In this document: in pieces, positions 1-8,301 of the stretch | How positions within the stretch are numbered: position 1 is the stretch's first letter | Layout of the letters: each line of letters starts with the position of its first letter | From: Acidobacteriota bacterium | GTDB lineage: Bacteria > Acidobacteriota > Terriglobia > Bryobacterales > Bryobacteraceae | NCBI GenBank assembly: GCA_016185425.1 | Contig: JACPNQ010000015.1 | Location: forward strand, 219,277-283,276 | DNA: 64,000 bases | Direction: 5' to 3' | The notes under the pieces: generated by a model | Told to the model about the DNA's origin: nothing | Seen by the model: the letters and a program-made list of their open reading frames with translations, nothing else | Database searches by the model: none | Translations under genes and position numbers: made by a program

Positions 1-104
1 CCAGTCATGGCGACCAGTAGCTTCGCCGGGGTATTGCCTTGAGCGGTTTTCTCGCCCTGGCGGCCGGCCGCGCGCTTCGTTGATTGATTGGTAGACCGCG
101 TCAT
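1..104 (-). CDS. Partial gene, N-terminus only, unknown product
   Basis: About 34 codons are visible before the window edge. The peptide opens MTRSTNQSTKRAAGRQGEKT and continues through APAKLLV-type residues to the edge. Its ATG (104-102) overlaps the TGA of the SRPBCC gene (103-101) in an ATGA arrangement, which strongly suggests translational coupling and a real third gene in the ArsR-SRPBCC operon. In such operons the third gene is often a small DUF1801-like protein, but the visible part is a low-complexity Lys/Arg/Thr-rich N-terminus and does not identify the family. Confidence 0.55.
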   Translation of the reverse strand, partial: MTRSTNQSTKRAAGRQGEKTAQGNTPAKLLVAMT

Positions 105-577
105 TTTGTTATGGAGCTTGGTCCCAGGCTGGCGAGAAGCTCGTCGAGTTGGTCGAGCGCCTCGGGCATCGCGCCCGTCGATCCGGAGTCAAGCGCTTCC
201 TTCGAGGGATAGCGATCGTGCACGACCAACAACGTCTTGCCTGCGTTTTCATCGAAGGTCACCGTGGTGACGGTCTTGCCGTTGTCACCTTCCTCGTTGG
301 TCCAAACGAGGCGCGAGTGCGGTGTCACTTCGAGGTACGTGCCGAAGAACTCCATCGTCGAATCTTCGTGGCGAAACACCAAACGATACTGCCCCCCAAC
401 GCGAACATCCATTTCGCAGGAAAGCAGGGTCAGCCCATACGATTTTGGTACCCACCACCTCCTGAATAGTTCTGCCTTGGTCCACGCCTCGAACACGAGG
501 CGCGCAGGCGCGTTGACGGTGCGTGTGACGACGAGTTCGCGCTCGGACTTCCGCTCCACCCCCGTACGGTTCTCCAT
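101..577 (-). CDS. SRPBCC (AHSA1/START-like) domain protein
   Basis: This 158-residue protein is an SRPBCC/AHSA1 family member (activator of Hsp90 ATPase homologue-like fold), a helix-grip fold that binds hydrophobic ligands. Typical features are the opening strand with RTVNAPARLVFEAWT, then ELFRRWWVPKSYG, a central strand pair with GGQYRLVFRHEDSTMEFFGTY, and the closing long helix with EALDQLDELLAS. The start at 577 (MENRTG) is preferred over an ATG at 610 because a GAGG lies just upstream and the longer form would overlap the ArsR gene by 23 bases. It sits directly downstream of an ArsR regulator, the usual arrangement for this family. The ligand is unknown; the protein is cytoplasmic, with no signal peptide. 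Confidence 0.88.
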   Translation of the reverse strand: MENRTGVERKSERELVVTRTVNAPARLVFEAWTKAELFRRWWVPKSYGLTLLSCEMDVRVGGQYRLVFRHEDSTMEFFGTYLEVTPHSRLVWTNEEGDNGKTVTTVTFDENAGKTLLVVHDRYPSKEALDSGSTGAMPEALDQLDELLASLGPSSITK

Positions 578-587
578 GGGGGTGACC

Positions 588-953
588 TCACTTTCTCTTC
601 TTACGTCCATTTGCTTTCTCCTTCCGTTTCAATTCGTCGACAACAATGTCCAACTCGTCGAAGCGCGCAGCCCAGAGCTGGCGATACCTCTCGATCCATG
701 CCGCCTCTTCTTCCAGTCCGCGCCGCCCGAGCTTGCAGGTCCGCACGCGCCCAACCTTCTCTGTGCTGACGAGCCCCGCTTGCTCTAAGACGCCTACATG
801 TTTCTTCATGCCCGTAAGGGTCATGTGGAACCTCTCGGCAAGGGCTGTGATCGAAGCGTCCGCACGCCCGAGTTGCTCCAGAACGCCGCGTCGAGTGGCA
901 TCGGAGAGCGCGCCGAACGAGGCATCGAAGCGGACCTGGCTATACTGAACCAT
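588..953 (-). CDS. ArsR family winged-helix transcriptional regulator
   Basis: This 121-residue regulator contains the ArsR core: FGALSDATRRGVLEQLGRAD, an HTH with ITALAERFHMTLTGMKKHVG, and a wing through EKVGRVRTCKLG. It lacks the ELCVCDL metal motif, so it belongs to the non-metal ArsR group commonly paired with SRPBCC proteins. The start at MVQYSQVRF (953) is chosen because family members begin near here and because the ATG lies inside a palindrome that looks like its own operator. A longer frame back to 1064 has no supporting homology. Expected role: autorepressor of the ArsR-SRPBCC-third gene operon. The signal it senses cannot be read from the sequence. Confidence 0.9.
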   Translation of the reverse strand: MVQYSQVRFDASFGALSDATRRGVLEQLGRADASITALAERFHMTLTGMKKHVGVLEQAGLVSTEKVGRVRTCKLGRRGLEEEAAWIERYRQLWAARFDELDIVVDELKRKEKANGRKKRK

Positions 954-966
954 TCGGTTCAGTATA
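941..966. promoter_or_regulatory. Palindromic operator over the ArsR start codon
   Basis: A perfect inverted repeat with 10-base arms, TATACTGAAC and GTTCAGTATA, is separated by 6 bases (CATTCG). The ATG of the ArsR gene (953-951) lies in the spacer, and on the minus strand a TATACT hexamer at the outer arm could serve as a -10 element. Binding here would block both transcription and initiation, which fits autoregulation by the ArsR protein. The operator role is inferred; the palindrome is seen directly. Confidence 0.75.
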
Positions 967-1099
967 CAACACGGTTTGACGGGTTGCCATGTTAGGCTGA
1001 GCGCGCCCTGCGTTGCCTGCCATGCACCTGAACTCACGATTAACGGCGCAGGGCAGAGTTGCACGTCAGTATCAGGCGACGGTTAAGGAGCCGTCGCCA

Positions 1100-2047
1100 A
1101 TGTCCAAAAAACGTAACAGGAAGCGACCGCCCAAGCGGACTCTGGCGCTTCCCGGCTTCGAACAGTCCAAAGCGGCTGTCCTCAACAGCCTTACATCAAA
1201 GAGCGGTCAGCGCAGCTACGATCGCGCCATCACGGATTTCGTTGATTGGTACTGCTCAGAACCTCGGCTCGCGTTCAACCGCACGGTGGTTCTGCGGTTC
1301 AGGATCTATCTCGAACAGAAGCAGTACGCTGCCACGACTATCGATCTCCGTTTGGCGGCAGTCCGTCGCGCCGCCTAGGAAGCGGCCGATTCCGGTCTCC
1401 TCAGCCCGGAGTTGGCTGCCGGAATTCGACGAGTAAAGGGGGTGCGCCGGATCGGAGTCCGCATAGGGAATTGGCTCACAGCCGAGCAGAGTAAGCGACT
1501 GTTAGCCGGCGGGGATAGGGAGTCGCTACGAGGCAAGAGGAACTATGCCATGCTCGCGATGCTGATCGGATACGGATTACGACGCGGTGAGTTGCTCGCG
1601 TTGCGCGTCAATTCCATCCGGTTGCGCGAGGAACACTGGGTTATTGCCGGCCTGCTGGGCAAGGCCGGGCATATCCGGACGGTGCCAATCCCGGCGTGGG
1701 TAAAAGCGGCAATCGATGAGTGGACGAATGCCGCCGGCATCACTGACGGTGCGCTGTTCCGATCCATCAACAAGACCGGACGCATGTGGGGAACTGGAAT
1801 AACACCGAAAGTGCTGTGGGAGATCGTTCGGGAGGCCGCTTCGCGGGTGGGCATAGAGAGGCTTGCACCGCATGACCTGAGGCGCAGTTGCGCGAGACTC
1901 TGTCACCTCGCCGGCGGCGAACTCGATCAAATTCAGTTCCTGCTCGGACACGTCTCAATCCAGACAACAGAGCGTTACCTGGGCTGCAAACAGAAATTGC
2001 GCGTAGCAGTCAATGACCGCATGGGCATCGAGCCGGAAGATGTCTAA
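1100..2047 (+). pseudogene. Tyrosine recombinase (XerC/D-like) with an in-frame TAG
   Basis: The frame from ATG 1100 to TAA 2047 (about 315 codons) encodes a complete tyrosine recombinase except for a single TAG at 1376-1378. The N-terminal SAM-like core-binding domain (SGQRSYDRAITDFVDWY, ATTIDLRLAAVRRAA) precedes the stop, and the same frame continues with EAADSGLLSPELAAGIRRV. The catalytic domain has all expected residues: Arg in GYGLRRGELLAL, Lys in GKAGHIRTVPIP, HxxR in PHDLRRSCARLCH, His in FLLGHVSIQTT and the nucleophile Tyr in ERYLG. Relatives usually have an aromatic residue at the TAG position, so TAC or TAT to TAG is the likely mutation. A separate start near 1412 could yield only the catalytic domain. 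Either a very recent pseudogene or an amber-suppressed gene. Confidence 0.85.
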
Positions 2048-2166
2048 TCACCGCTGCAATGCGAAGGCAGAAATAGATCGCCCCTTGGCGACCAGCGGCG
2101 GGTAATACAACTGCGGTACGAGCGCCCATTTGACATCCTAATGAACACGTGAGAGACTTCATTAGA

Positions 2167-2511
2167 ATGCCGAATGAACAGAAGGCTAGTGTGCTTCAGG
2201 GCACGCTTGACTTAATGGTCCTACAGGCGCTCGCCTCCGTCGGGCCGATGCATGGGTACGCCATCGGCGCGCGTATCGAACAGAGATCGGGTGGGGCTAT
2301 TGAACTGAACATGGGCACGCTTTATCCCGGCTTGATGCGTCTGGAGCAGCGCGGATTCATTCGCGCGCAGTGGGACCGGACCGAGACGAATCGGCGCGCG
2401 CGGTACTACAGCATCACTGCGGCCGGCCGCAGTCAGCTCCAGACGGAGAAGGCGGAATGGGCGCGAATGACCGCGATCATGCAGGCGATGCTCGAAGGAG
2501 ACGCGGGATGA
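2167..2511 (+). CDS. PadR family transcriptional regulator
   Basis: This 114-residue winged-helix protein shows the PadR signature: LQGTLDLMVLQALASVGPMHGYAIGARIEQ, then LNMGTLYPGLMRLEQRGFI and the wing with RRARYYSITAAGRSQL. The start at MPNEQKAS (2167) is preferred to an ATG six codons upstream. Its TGA overlaps the ATG of the following permease (ATGA at 2508-2511), so the two are co-translated. PadR genes precede acidobacterial MacB-like permeases very often, and this one probably represses the pair. The inducer is unknown. Two degraded PadR copies lie within 4 kb downstream. Confidence 0.93.
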   Translation: MPNEQKASVLQGTLDLMVLQALASVGPMHGYAIGARIEQRSGGAIELNMGTLYPGLMRLEQRGFIRAQWDRTETNRRARYYSITAAGRSQLQTEKAEWARMTAIMQAMLEGDAG

Positions 2512-5129
2512 GATTTCGTTTGCTGGAATGGTGGCGGCGGTGGCGGGAAACCCTTCGGCATCGCGACGCCCGAGAGACGGAGGAAGAGCTCCTGTTCCAT
2601 TTGGAGATGGCGGAGCTCGATGCGGCACGCCGGGGTGAGGACGTGCGAGAGGCGCGCCTCCGCGCAGGTGGCGTGACCCATGCGGCTGAAGCGGTGCGCG
2701 ATCAAGGCTCGATCCGCTGGCTCAGCGACTTCCTGCGCGACAGCCGACACGGCATTCGCCTGCTGGCGAGAAGTCCGCTATTCACCGCAGCCGCGATTGT
2801 TTCCCTGACCCTCGGGATCGGCGCGAATACCGCGATCTTCAGTTTGATCGATACTGTGATCCTGCGGACGATGCCGGTACAGGAGCCCGGGCGGCTCGTG
2901 CAATTTGCCGGAGGGCGCGTTCTCTCCTATCCGCTGTTTCGTCAGTTCGGCCAAGAGCTGCACTGTTTCACGGGCATGTTCGCCCAGTCTTCACTAGGCC
3001 GCCGCGACATCGTCTTCGACGAGGAACCGGAGGCGGTGAAGGCCGAAGTGGTGTCCGGTAATTACTATTCGGTGATCGGTGTTTCCGCTTTCGCCGGACG
3101 GACCTTCGATCCAGAGATGGATCGGAACCCTACACCAGTCGCGGTAATCAGCCATGCGTTCTGGATGCGACGGTTCGGTTTGAACCCGGCCGCGATCGGC
3201 CGGACTTTCCGCTGGAACGGCCGGGTCTTCACAATCATCGGCGTCACGCCACCCGAATTTCATGGCATGACCGCCGGAACGCTTCCAGAGATTACGCTGC
3301 CGCTTTCCATGGCCGGCGAGATTCTGGAGGACCCGGCGTGGCTCACCAGCGATTCCATGTCTTGGCTTTCGGTGATGGGACGCCTTCGCCCCGGGTACAC
3401 GATCGAACGCGCGCAGACCGAAGTCGCCACCATTTATTCGCGCGTGATACGGGCGCAGGCGGAGCATTCGAGCGGCAACGAGTTCAACCGGCAGCAAATC
3501 CTCGCGCAGCGGATGCCGCTCGAAGCTTCGGGCAATGGATTCGACAGCCTTCGGTCCCGGTTCGCCGAGCCGCTGCGGTTGCTGATGGGGATTGTCGCGC
3601 TCATCCTGCTGATTGCCTGCGCCAATCTCGCGAATCTGCTGCTCGGCCGCGCGACGATGCGGCGTCGTGAGATCGCCGTCCGGCTGGCAATCGGCGCTGG
3701 ACGCGGGCGGATCCTCCGCCAATTGCTGGCCGAAGGTATGCTACTGGCGATCGCCGCGGGCGGGCTCGGCGTGTTGCTGGCCTGGTGGCTGTCTAATGCG
3801 CTGGTGGTGATGATGTCCAACGGCGGCGAGAGGATCGGCTTGAACCTGCGGCCGGATGTTCGAATTCTGGCGTTTGCCTCGGCCATCTCTGCGGCGGCGT
3901 GTCTGCTGTTCAGCCTCGCGCCGGCGATCCAGGCGACACGGCAGGGACTGCAACCGGCACTATCTGAGGCGCGATTAGGCGCCCGCTGGCACTGGGGTCG
4001 AGGGCTGATCGCCGCGCAGGTGGCGATTTCCGTCCTGCTGGTGATCGCCGCCGGTCTTTTCGGCCGCACCCTGCTAGGGCTGTACGCAATCGAGACCGGA
4101 TTCCATCGCGAGGATGTGACTCTGATTTCTGTGAAGACTGACCGCGCCGGCGTGCAGGGGTCCACGCTCAGAGGCCAGATTCTGGAGAGTCTACGATCGA
4201 TGCCCGGCGTGGCATCGGCCAGCTTCGAAAACGCGGCGCTGAGCTATAAGGGCTCGCTATACGGCACACAGGTGGAGGGGTACACGTACGAACCGAATGA
4301 GGACATCCATGTGCAGGTGAACTACATCGCGGAGGATTACTTCGGAACGCTGCGGACGCCGGTGATCCTGGGCAGGGAGTTCAACGATCGGGATACGGCG
4401 ACGAAGGCGAAGGTCGTTGTCGTCAACGAGGCGTTTGCACGCCGCTATTTCCAGGGCCGATCGCCGCTGGGGAAATGGATCGAGTTTAAGGGACCGAAGC
4501 GGATGGAGATCGTCGGCATGGTTAAAGACATACGGCCGCGCAGTCTTCGTGAAGAGATCCCCGCGATCGTGTACGTGGATGCGGTGCAGTTCAACCGTCC
4601 GCAATCGGGTGTGTACATCGTTCGGGGTACCGGGATTGCCGGAATCGTGGATTCCGCGCTCAAACGAGTGGATCGCCATCTCCTGGCGACGGATGTGCGT
4701 ACGCTGGATGAAAATCTGTCGCGATCGATTCTCCGGGAGCGCATGCTGGGAACGCTGGCCGGACTGTTCGGCGCGCTCTCCCTGATTCTGGTTTCGGTCG
4801 GCGTGTACGGTGTGATGGCATTCCAGGTAGCGCGCCGGCAAAAAGAGATCGGCGTCCGGATGGCGCTGGGCGCTCGGCCACTCCAAGTCACCGGAATGGT
4901 CCTGGCCGAAACGGCCGTGCCAGTGGGCATCGGTGTGGCTCTGGGCCTGGGCGGCGCACTCGGTATTACGCGGTTGGCGGAGAAGATGCTTTATGGTGTC
5001 GCGCCCACGGACCCGGTCACCTTCGCAGGGGCAAGCATAATTCTGTTTTTTCTGGGGCTTCTCGCGGCTTACGTGCCGAGCCGCCGGGCCACGCGCCTGA
5101 GTCCTGTAGAAACACTCCGGTGCGAGTGA
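2508..5129 (+). CDS. Acidobacterial duplicated orphan permease (MacB/FtsX type)
   Basis: This 873-residue inner-membrane protein belongs to the large MacB-like permeases typical of Acidobacteriota. The order is a soluble prefix domain of about 80 residues (ARETEEELLFHLEMAELDAA), a first membrane helix (LFTAAAIVSLTLGIGANTAI), a periplasmic MacB core domain, an FtsX helix bundle (residues about 360-490), a second helix plus core domain, and a final FtsX bundle (MLGTLAGLFGALSLILVSVGV to the end). No ATPase gene is adjacent, as expected for 'orphan' members; it may borrow a MacB-type ATPase or have another function. AAGGAG sits 7 bases upstream of the ATG. The substrate is unknown. Confidence 0.93.
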   Translation: MRFRLLEWWRRWRETLRHRDARETEEELLFHLEMAELDAARRGEDVREARLRAGGVTHAAEAVRDQGSIRWLSDFLRDSRHGIRLLARSPLFTAAAIVSLTLGIGANTAIFSLIDTVILRTMPVQEPGRLVQFAGGRVLSYPLFRQFGQELHCFTGMFAQSSLGRRDIVFDEEPEAVKAEVVSGNYYSVIGVSAFAGRTFDPEMDRNPTPVAVISHAFWMRRFGLNPAAIGRTFRWNGRVFTIIGVTPPEFHGMTAGTLPEITLPLSMAGEILEDPAWLTSDSMSWLSVMGRLRPGYTIERAQTEVATIYSRVIRAQAEHSSGNEFNRQQILAQRMPLEASGNGFDSLRSRFAEPLRLLMGIVALILLIACANLANLLLGRATMRRREIAVRLAIGAGRGRILRQLLAEGMLLAIAAGGLGVLLAWWLSNALVVMMSNGGERIGLNLRPDVRILAFASAISAAACLLFSLAPAIQATRQGLQPALSEARLGARWHWGRGLIAAQVAISVLLVIAAGLFGRTLLGLYAIETGFHREDVTLISVKTDRAGVQGSTLRGQILESLRSMPGVASASFENAALSYKGSLYGTQVEGYTYEPNEDIHVQVNYIAEDYFGTLRTPVILGREFNDRDTATKAKVVVVNEAFARRYFQGRSPLGKWIEFKGPKRMEIVGMVKDIRPRSLREEIPAIVYVDAVQFNRPQSGVYIVRGTGIAGIVDSALKRVDRHLLATDVRTLDENLSRSILRERMLGTLAGLFGALSLILVSVGVYGVMAFQVARRQKEIGVRMALGARPLQVTGMVLAETAVPVGIGVALGLGGALGITRLAEKMLYGVAPTDPVTFAGASIILFFLGLLAAYVPSRRATRLSPVETLRCE

Positions 5130-5316
5130 CGGGCGATGCGGTAGTCGTCACCGGCGACAACCTGAAACAGCCTGTGTGAAACCGCCGGCCAAGTCTTGCG
5201 GCTGTTCCGACGTACGATCCCAATCAATTGCGGGTCCGACGCAGGCCCAGGCGTAGTGTTTACTAATCCGATTTGCGTGGGCCTCGGCGAGCGAGTGGCA
5301 TAGCCGGATTGGCCGC

Positions 5317-5475
5317 TTACGCAGTCACCTCCTGCTTCGAGGAACGGTTCAGGCCATTGATGCGCTGGACCCGGATCTCGGTGATCGACTTCTTGACGCC
5401 ATCTTTGGCGGTGTATTCGCGAGTGTTGCGTTCGCCCGTGATCTGCAGATGTGCGCCCTTCCAAATGTGTCCGTC
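5317..5475 (-). pseudogene. Single-stranded DNA-binding protein (SSB) C-terminal remnant
   Basis: Read on the minus strand in the frame ending at TAA 5319-5317, about 50 codons give KGAHLQITGERNTREYTAKD, then GVKKSITEIRVQRINGLNRS and a short tail to the stop. This matches the last strands of the SSB OB fold: the KG-x-x-(I/V)-x-(I/V)-x-G-x-(L/R) turn, TREY, KDG and the TEI strand. The first half of the OB fold is absent and is replaced by the PadR remnant, with the switch near 5460-5475. This is a fusion of two broken genes, not a functional SSB. Confidence 0.65.
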
Positions 5476-5710
5476 CACTTCTCGTCAATCGATAGAACGT
5501 GGCCTCACGACCGGTTTCGGTTCGCCGCCAGTCCGCCGCCAGCAGTTTGCGGGTATCCAGCCGGGATAGAGCGGGATAGAGAGATCCTCCAGACACCTGT
5601 ATAACGTCGCGTGAAATCTGCTGCAGACGTTGCGCAATGGCGTAGCTGTGGACCGGCCCAAGGGCAACCGTCTTGGGGATCAGAAGATCGAGCGTGCCTT
5701 GCGGCAGGTC
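5459..5710 (-). pseudogene. PadR regulator remnant
   Basis: A minus-strand stretch of about 84 codons encodes most of a PadR domain: DLPQGTLDLLIPKTVALGPVHSY, VSGGSLYPALSRLDTRKLLAADWRR and TGREATFYRLTRSGRTHLE. The only nearby ATG upstream is in a different frame, indicating an early frameshift, and the C-terminal helix is missing. The frame instead runs straight into a stretch matching an SSB protein in another frame. It is a truncated, frameshifted paralogue of the intact PadR gene at 2167, and no permease follows it. Confidence 0.8.
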
Positions 5711-6020
5711 AGATTCAGAGTTGCCGTGATCGCCATACCTGTTACTTCTATCTATGGCACGCCGAACCAATGGAAGAGCGAGGTATGACCATTGAGCCGG
5801 AACCGACTTGGACAGCGCGGATGTTCGATAGCGATTCGCCCTCGCTGACGGCGTGGATGATGAGTGACTCGCGGAAACCAGCAATGCTCCGGGTTAGTCG
5901 CCGCTAAGAGACAAGGCATGGACCTGCAGCGAAGCGGGCTTCCGGCGGCGCCTGTTTTCGTCCATTTTTTCTAGCCCGGGGCGTAACCGATTCTCGTATC
6001 GACCGTCTACATGAACAACG

Positions 6021-6194
6021 ATGCCCGGACCCAACCCGTCTCCGCCTGGCCCTGAACAGACCAAGCTGCTCCTCGGAACCTTGGATCTGCTTATTTTGCA
6101 GGCGCTCGGCCCGGGTTCCCATGTCGGTAGAGAACGCGTCCGCGAAAAGGAGCGGCGAGATTTCACTAACCAACTCAATAAGGTGTCTGGCTGA
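6021..6194 (+). pseudogene. PadR N-terminal remnant (57 codons)
   Basis: From ATG 6021 the frame reads MPGPNPSPPGPEQTKLLLGT, then LDLLILQALGPGSHVG, the standard opening of an acidobacterial PadR protein. After that the similarity is lost and the frame ends at TGA 6192-6194. The conserved GTLYPAL-type HTH and the wing are missing. It is the third PadR copy in 4 kb and points to a lost regulator-permease pair. Confidence 0.7.
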
Positions 6195-6445
6195 CATGTC
6201 ATCTTTCTGCGCGGCGACTCGGCAGCCGGACGTGGAATCCCGTGGCCAAAATCGGCTCGCTCCCGAGGACGGTCACACCTCTTCAAAATAAATCTTCCCG
6301 ACGCTAACCCGCCTAATCCCAATAACATACACTCATTAGTACCAACCACCACTTAGTACCGATCCATAACTCGCCATGTTAGTCCTGGTAGTAGAGGAAT
6401 TAACTCGCCGCCAACCGCACGGCAAGTCCGGAAAAGGAACACATC

Positions 6446-7045
6446 ATGGCTACACAAGCACAGGTAATCGCCAACCAGGCGAACGCGCAGAATTCGACTG
6501 GCCCCAAGACCACGGAAGGAAAGGCCCGGTCGTCGAAGAACGCGAAGCAACACGGCCTCGCCACGGGCATTCTCGCAATTCCCGCCGAAGACCGCGCCGC
6601 ATTTTGCGAATTCGAAGCCAATCTGACTGCCGATGCAAAACCGAAAGGCGCACTGGAGCTCGAAACCTGCCATCAACTCGCCCGTGCCGCCTGGAATCTG
6701 CAACGGCTCCGCAAGATCGTCTATGAGTCCACCACACCTCACCAGCTAACTCGTTACCGCGCCACGCTGGAGATGAACTTCTACCGTAGCCTCAAGACGC
6801 TCCGCGAACTGCAGACCCGCCGCGTCGCGCGCGAACTGCAGCTACACGAGCCGGAGATGCAATTATACCCGCCGAACATCGAACCGCGTTTCTATCGCGC
6901 AGTTCCCAACTCGCGCGGCGACCGCGGACTGATCCTCGAAATCCGCGGCTTCATGGGGCCGTACATTACGCACCGTGTCGATCTCGATGAAAACTACCAA
7001 TTCATGGTCGTCCCTGTGGAACAAGTCGCTCCAAGCCGGGAGTGA
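6446..7045 (+). CDS. Hypothetical protein with STGPKT-GKARSS-NAxxHGL motif
   Basis: This 199-residue protein begins with a conserved-looking motif, NAQNSTGPKTTEGKARSS followed by KNAKQHGLATGIL. I know this motif from multi-copy hypothetical families of Acidobacteriota and Planctomycetota; no function is established. The middle is helical with many Arg/Leu residues (CHQLARAAWNLQRLRKIV, MNFYRSLKTLRELQTRRVARE); the C-terminus is less regular. No signal peptide or membrane helix is present. AAAGGA lies about 10 bases upstream of the ATG. Its stop sits just before the RND adaptor gene, but a shared transcript is not shown. Confidence 0.75.
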   Translation: MATQAQVIANQANAQNSTGPKTTEGKARSSKNAKQHGLATGILAIPAEDRAAFCEFEANLTADAKPKGALELETCHQLARAAWNLQRLRKIVYESTTPHQLTRYRATLEMNFYRSLKTLRELQTRRVARELQLHEPEMQLYPPNIEPRFYRAVPNSRGDRGLILEIRGFMGPYITHRVDLDENYQFMVVPVEQVAPSRE

Positions 7046-7113
7046 CATACAATTTGCGAAATCGAAGCCAAGGTCGTTTTCAAAGGTTGTGCGAAAATGC
7101 AGGCACAAGATGT

Positions 7114-8301
7114 ATGCGTCTGCTTCCCATCACAATTGCCCTGGTTTTCGTCAATGTTGGATGTACCGGACCCTATTCCACTGACAAAGTAGCTGCAAAG
7201 GAAGGGACCGTAACCGACGTCAGTGTCCTTCCCGTTTCGAAGATCTCGATACCCGAGGTCGTCACAGCGAATGGCGAGTTGTTTGCCGAGGAGTCGGCGA
7301 ACGTCACGAACAAGGTCCCGGGGCGCGTGGCGAAGCTCAATGTCGATCTGGGCAGTGTCGTCAAGGAAGGCGAGGTTCTGGCCGAGCTGGAAAAGGACGA
7401 CTACACCTTTCGCGTGCAGCAGACCCAGGCGCTGGTCGATCAGATCCGGGCGCGGCTGGGGTTGTTGAATAAGAGCACCGATGACGTAGTTCCGGAGAAC
7501 GTCGCAGTCGTGAAAGAGGCCGACGCGGCTTTGCGCGAAGCGAAGTTCATCCTGGAGACAACAACACGTCTGGCAAAAGATGGCGTCGTCTCGCGGATTG
7601 AATATGAAAAGGCCGCGGTCCGGACGCAGGGAATTGAAGCGCGCTATCAGGCAGCTATAGCCGAAGTGATGGGGTTGCGCTCACAATTGAGCGAACGTCG
7701 CGCGCAGTTGGCGCTCGCACGGCAACAGTTGGAAGATACGACCATACATGCGCCGTTTTCCGGAGCGATAACACGGCGGCAGGCTTCGCTCGGTGAGTTT
7801 CTGCCAGTAAATGCGGCAATGGTCACCCTCGTGCGGCAGAACCCGCTGCGTGTGCGGCTCGGCATTCCGGAGCGGCAGGCGGCGCGCATCCGCCAGGGAC
7901 AGCCGGTCGAGATCCGCCTGGAGGGCATGGCCGAGAGGTTCACGGGCCGCGTGGTACGGCTGAGCCCCGCCATCGATGCCCAGAACCGGTCATTGGTCAT
8001 TGAAGGAGAGATTCCGAATCCTGCCGGCAAGCTCCGCCCAGGGTCGTTTGTTGAGGGCACGATCGTAGTCGACAGTACATCGATGGGTTACGCGGTACCA
8101 GTCGGAGCTCTCGTTGGGTTCGCCGGCATCGACCGCGCGTTCGTCGTCAAGGACGGAGCATTGGATGACCGTGTGGTTCGGACAGGGCGGAAGCTGGGTG
8201 ACGGACGGGTGGAGATTCTGGACGGACTGAGAGACGGCGACCAGGTTGTTGCAAAGGCCGGCGACCGCATGGCTAAAGGGCAGAAGGTGCGGGTACGGTA
8301 G
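7114..8301 (+). CDS. RND efflux periplasmic adaptor subunit
   Basis: This 395-residue membrane fusion protein (HlyD/AcrA type) links an RND pump to the outer membrane. After a hydrophobic signal (MRLLPITIALVFVNVGC, a possible though atypical lipobox) come the barrel-lipoyl half (NVTNKVPGRVAKLNVDLGSVVKEG), an alpha-helical hairpin (residues about 90-200, ARYQAAIAEVMGLRSQLSER), the second lipoyl half (TTIHAPFSGAITRRQASLGEF), a beta-barrel domain and a membrane-proximal domain ending KGQKVRVR. The start at 7114 is chosen for the signal sequence; the frame is open back to 7042. The pump gene follows without any spacer. No TolC-like partner lies in the window. Confidence 0.9.
   Translation: MRLLPITIALVFVNVGCTGPYSTDKVAAKEGTVTDVSVLPVSKISIPEVVTANGELFAEESANVTNKVPGRVAKLNVDLGSVVKEGEVLAELEKDDYTFRVQQTQALVDQIRARLGLLNKSTDDVVPENVAVVKEADAALREAKFILETTTRLAKDGVVSRIEYEKAAVRTQGIEARYQAAIAEVMGLRSQLSERRAQLALARQQLEDTTIHAPFSGAITRRQASLGEFLPVNAAMVTLVRQNPLRVRLGIPERQAARIRQGQPVEIRLEGMAERFTGRVVRLSPAIDAQNRSLVIEGEIPNPAGKLRPGSFVEGTIVVDSTSMGYAVPVGALVGFAGIDRAFVVKDGALDDRVVRTGRKLGDGRVEILDGLRDGDQVVAKAGDRMAKGQKVRVR

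Larger units (their letters stand above)
5130..6445. other. Gene-remnant region without intact genes
   Basis: No intact gene is supported over this 1.3 kb. It holds at least three recognisable fragments, listed separately: a PadR piece and an SSB piece on the minus strand and a PadR N-terminus on the plus strand. A 9-base ACTAATCCG at 5262-5270 matches the right arm of an inverted repeat near 31.4 kb, which could be chance. The rest reads as degraded, non-coding sequence on both strands. Confidence 0.7.

Noticed and set aside
1376..1378. TAG in the recombinase considered as programmed recoding
   Set aside because: No pyrrolysine-type insertion element or conserved context is visible, and relatives have an aromatic residue there, so a simple nonsense mutation is more likely.
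2994..3722. Antisense frame of 242 codons inside the first orphan permease
   Set aside because: Shadow of the permease; composition is Arg/Pro/His-rich and no family features are present.
5069..5884. A 271-codon minus-strand frame as one PadR-like gene
   Set aside because: Only residues about 59-142 match PadR; the start is out of frame with the nearest ATG and the tail is SSB sequence read in the wrong frame.
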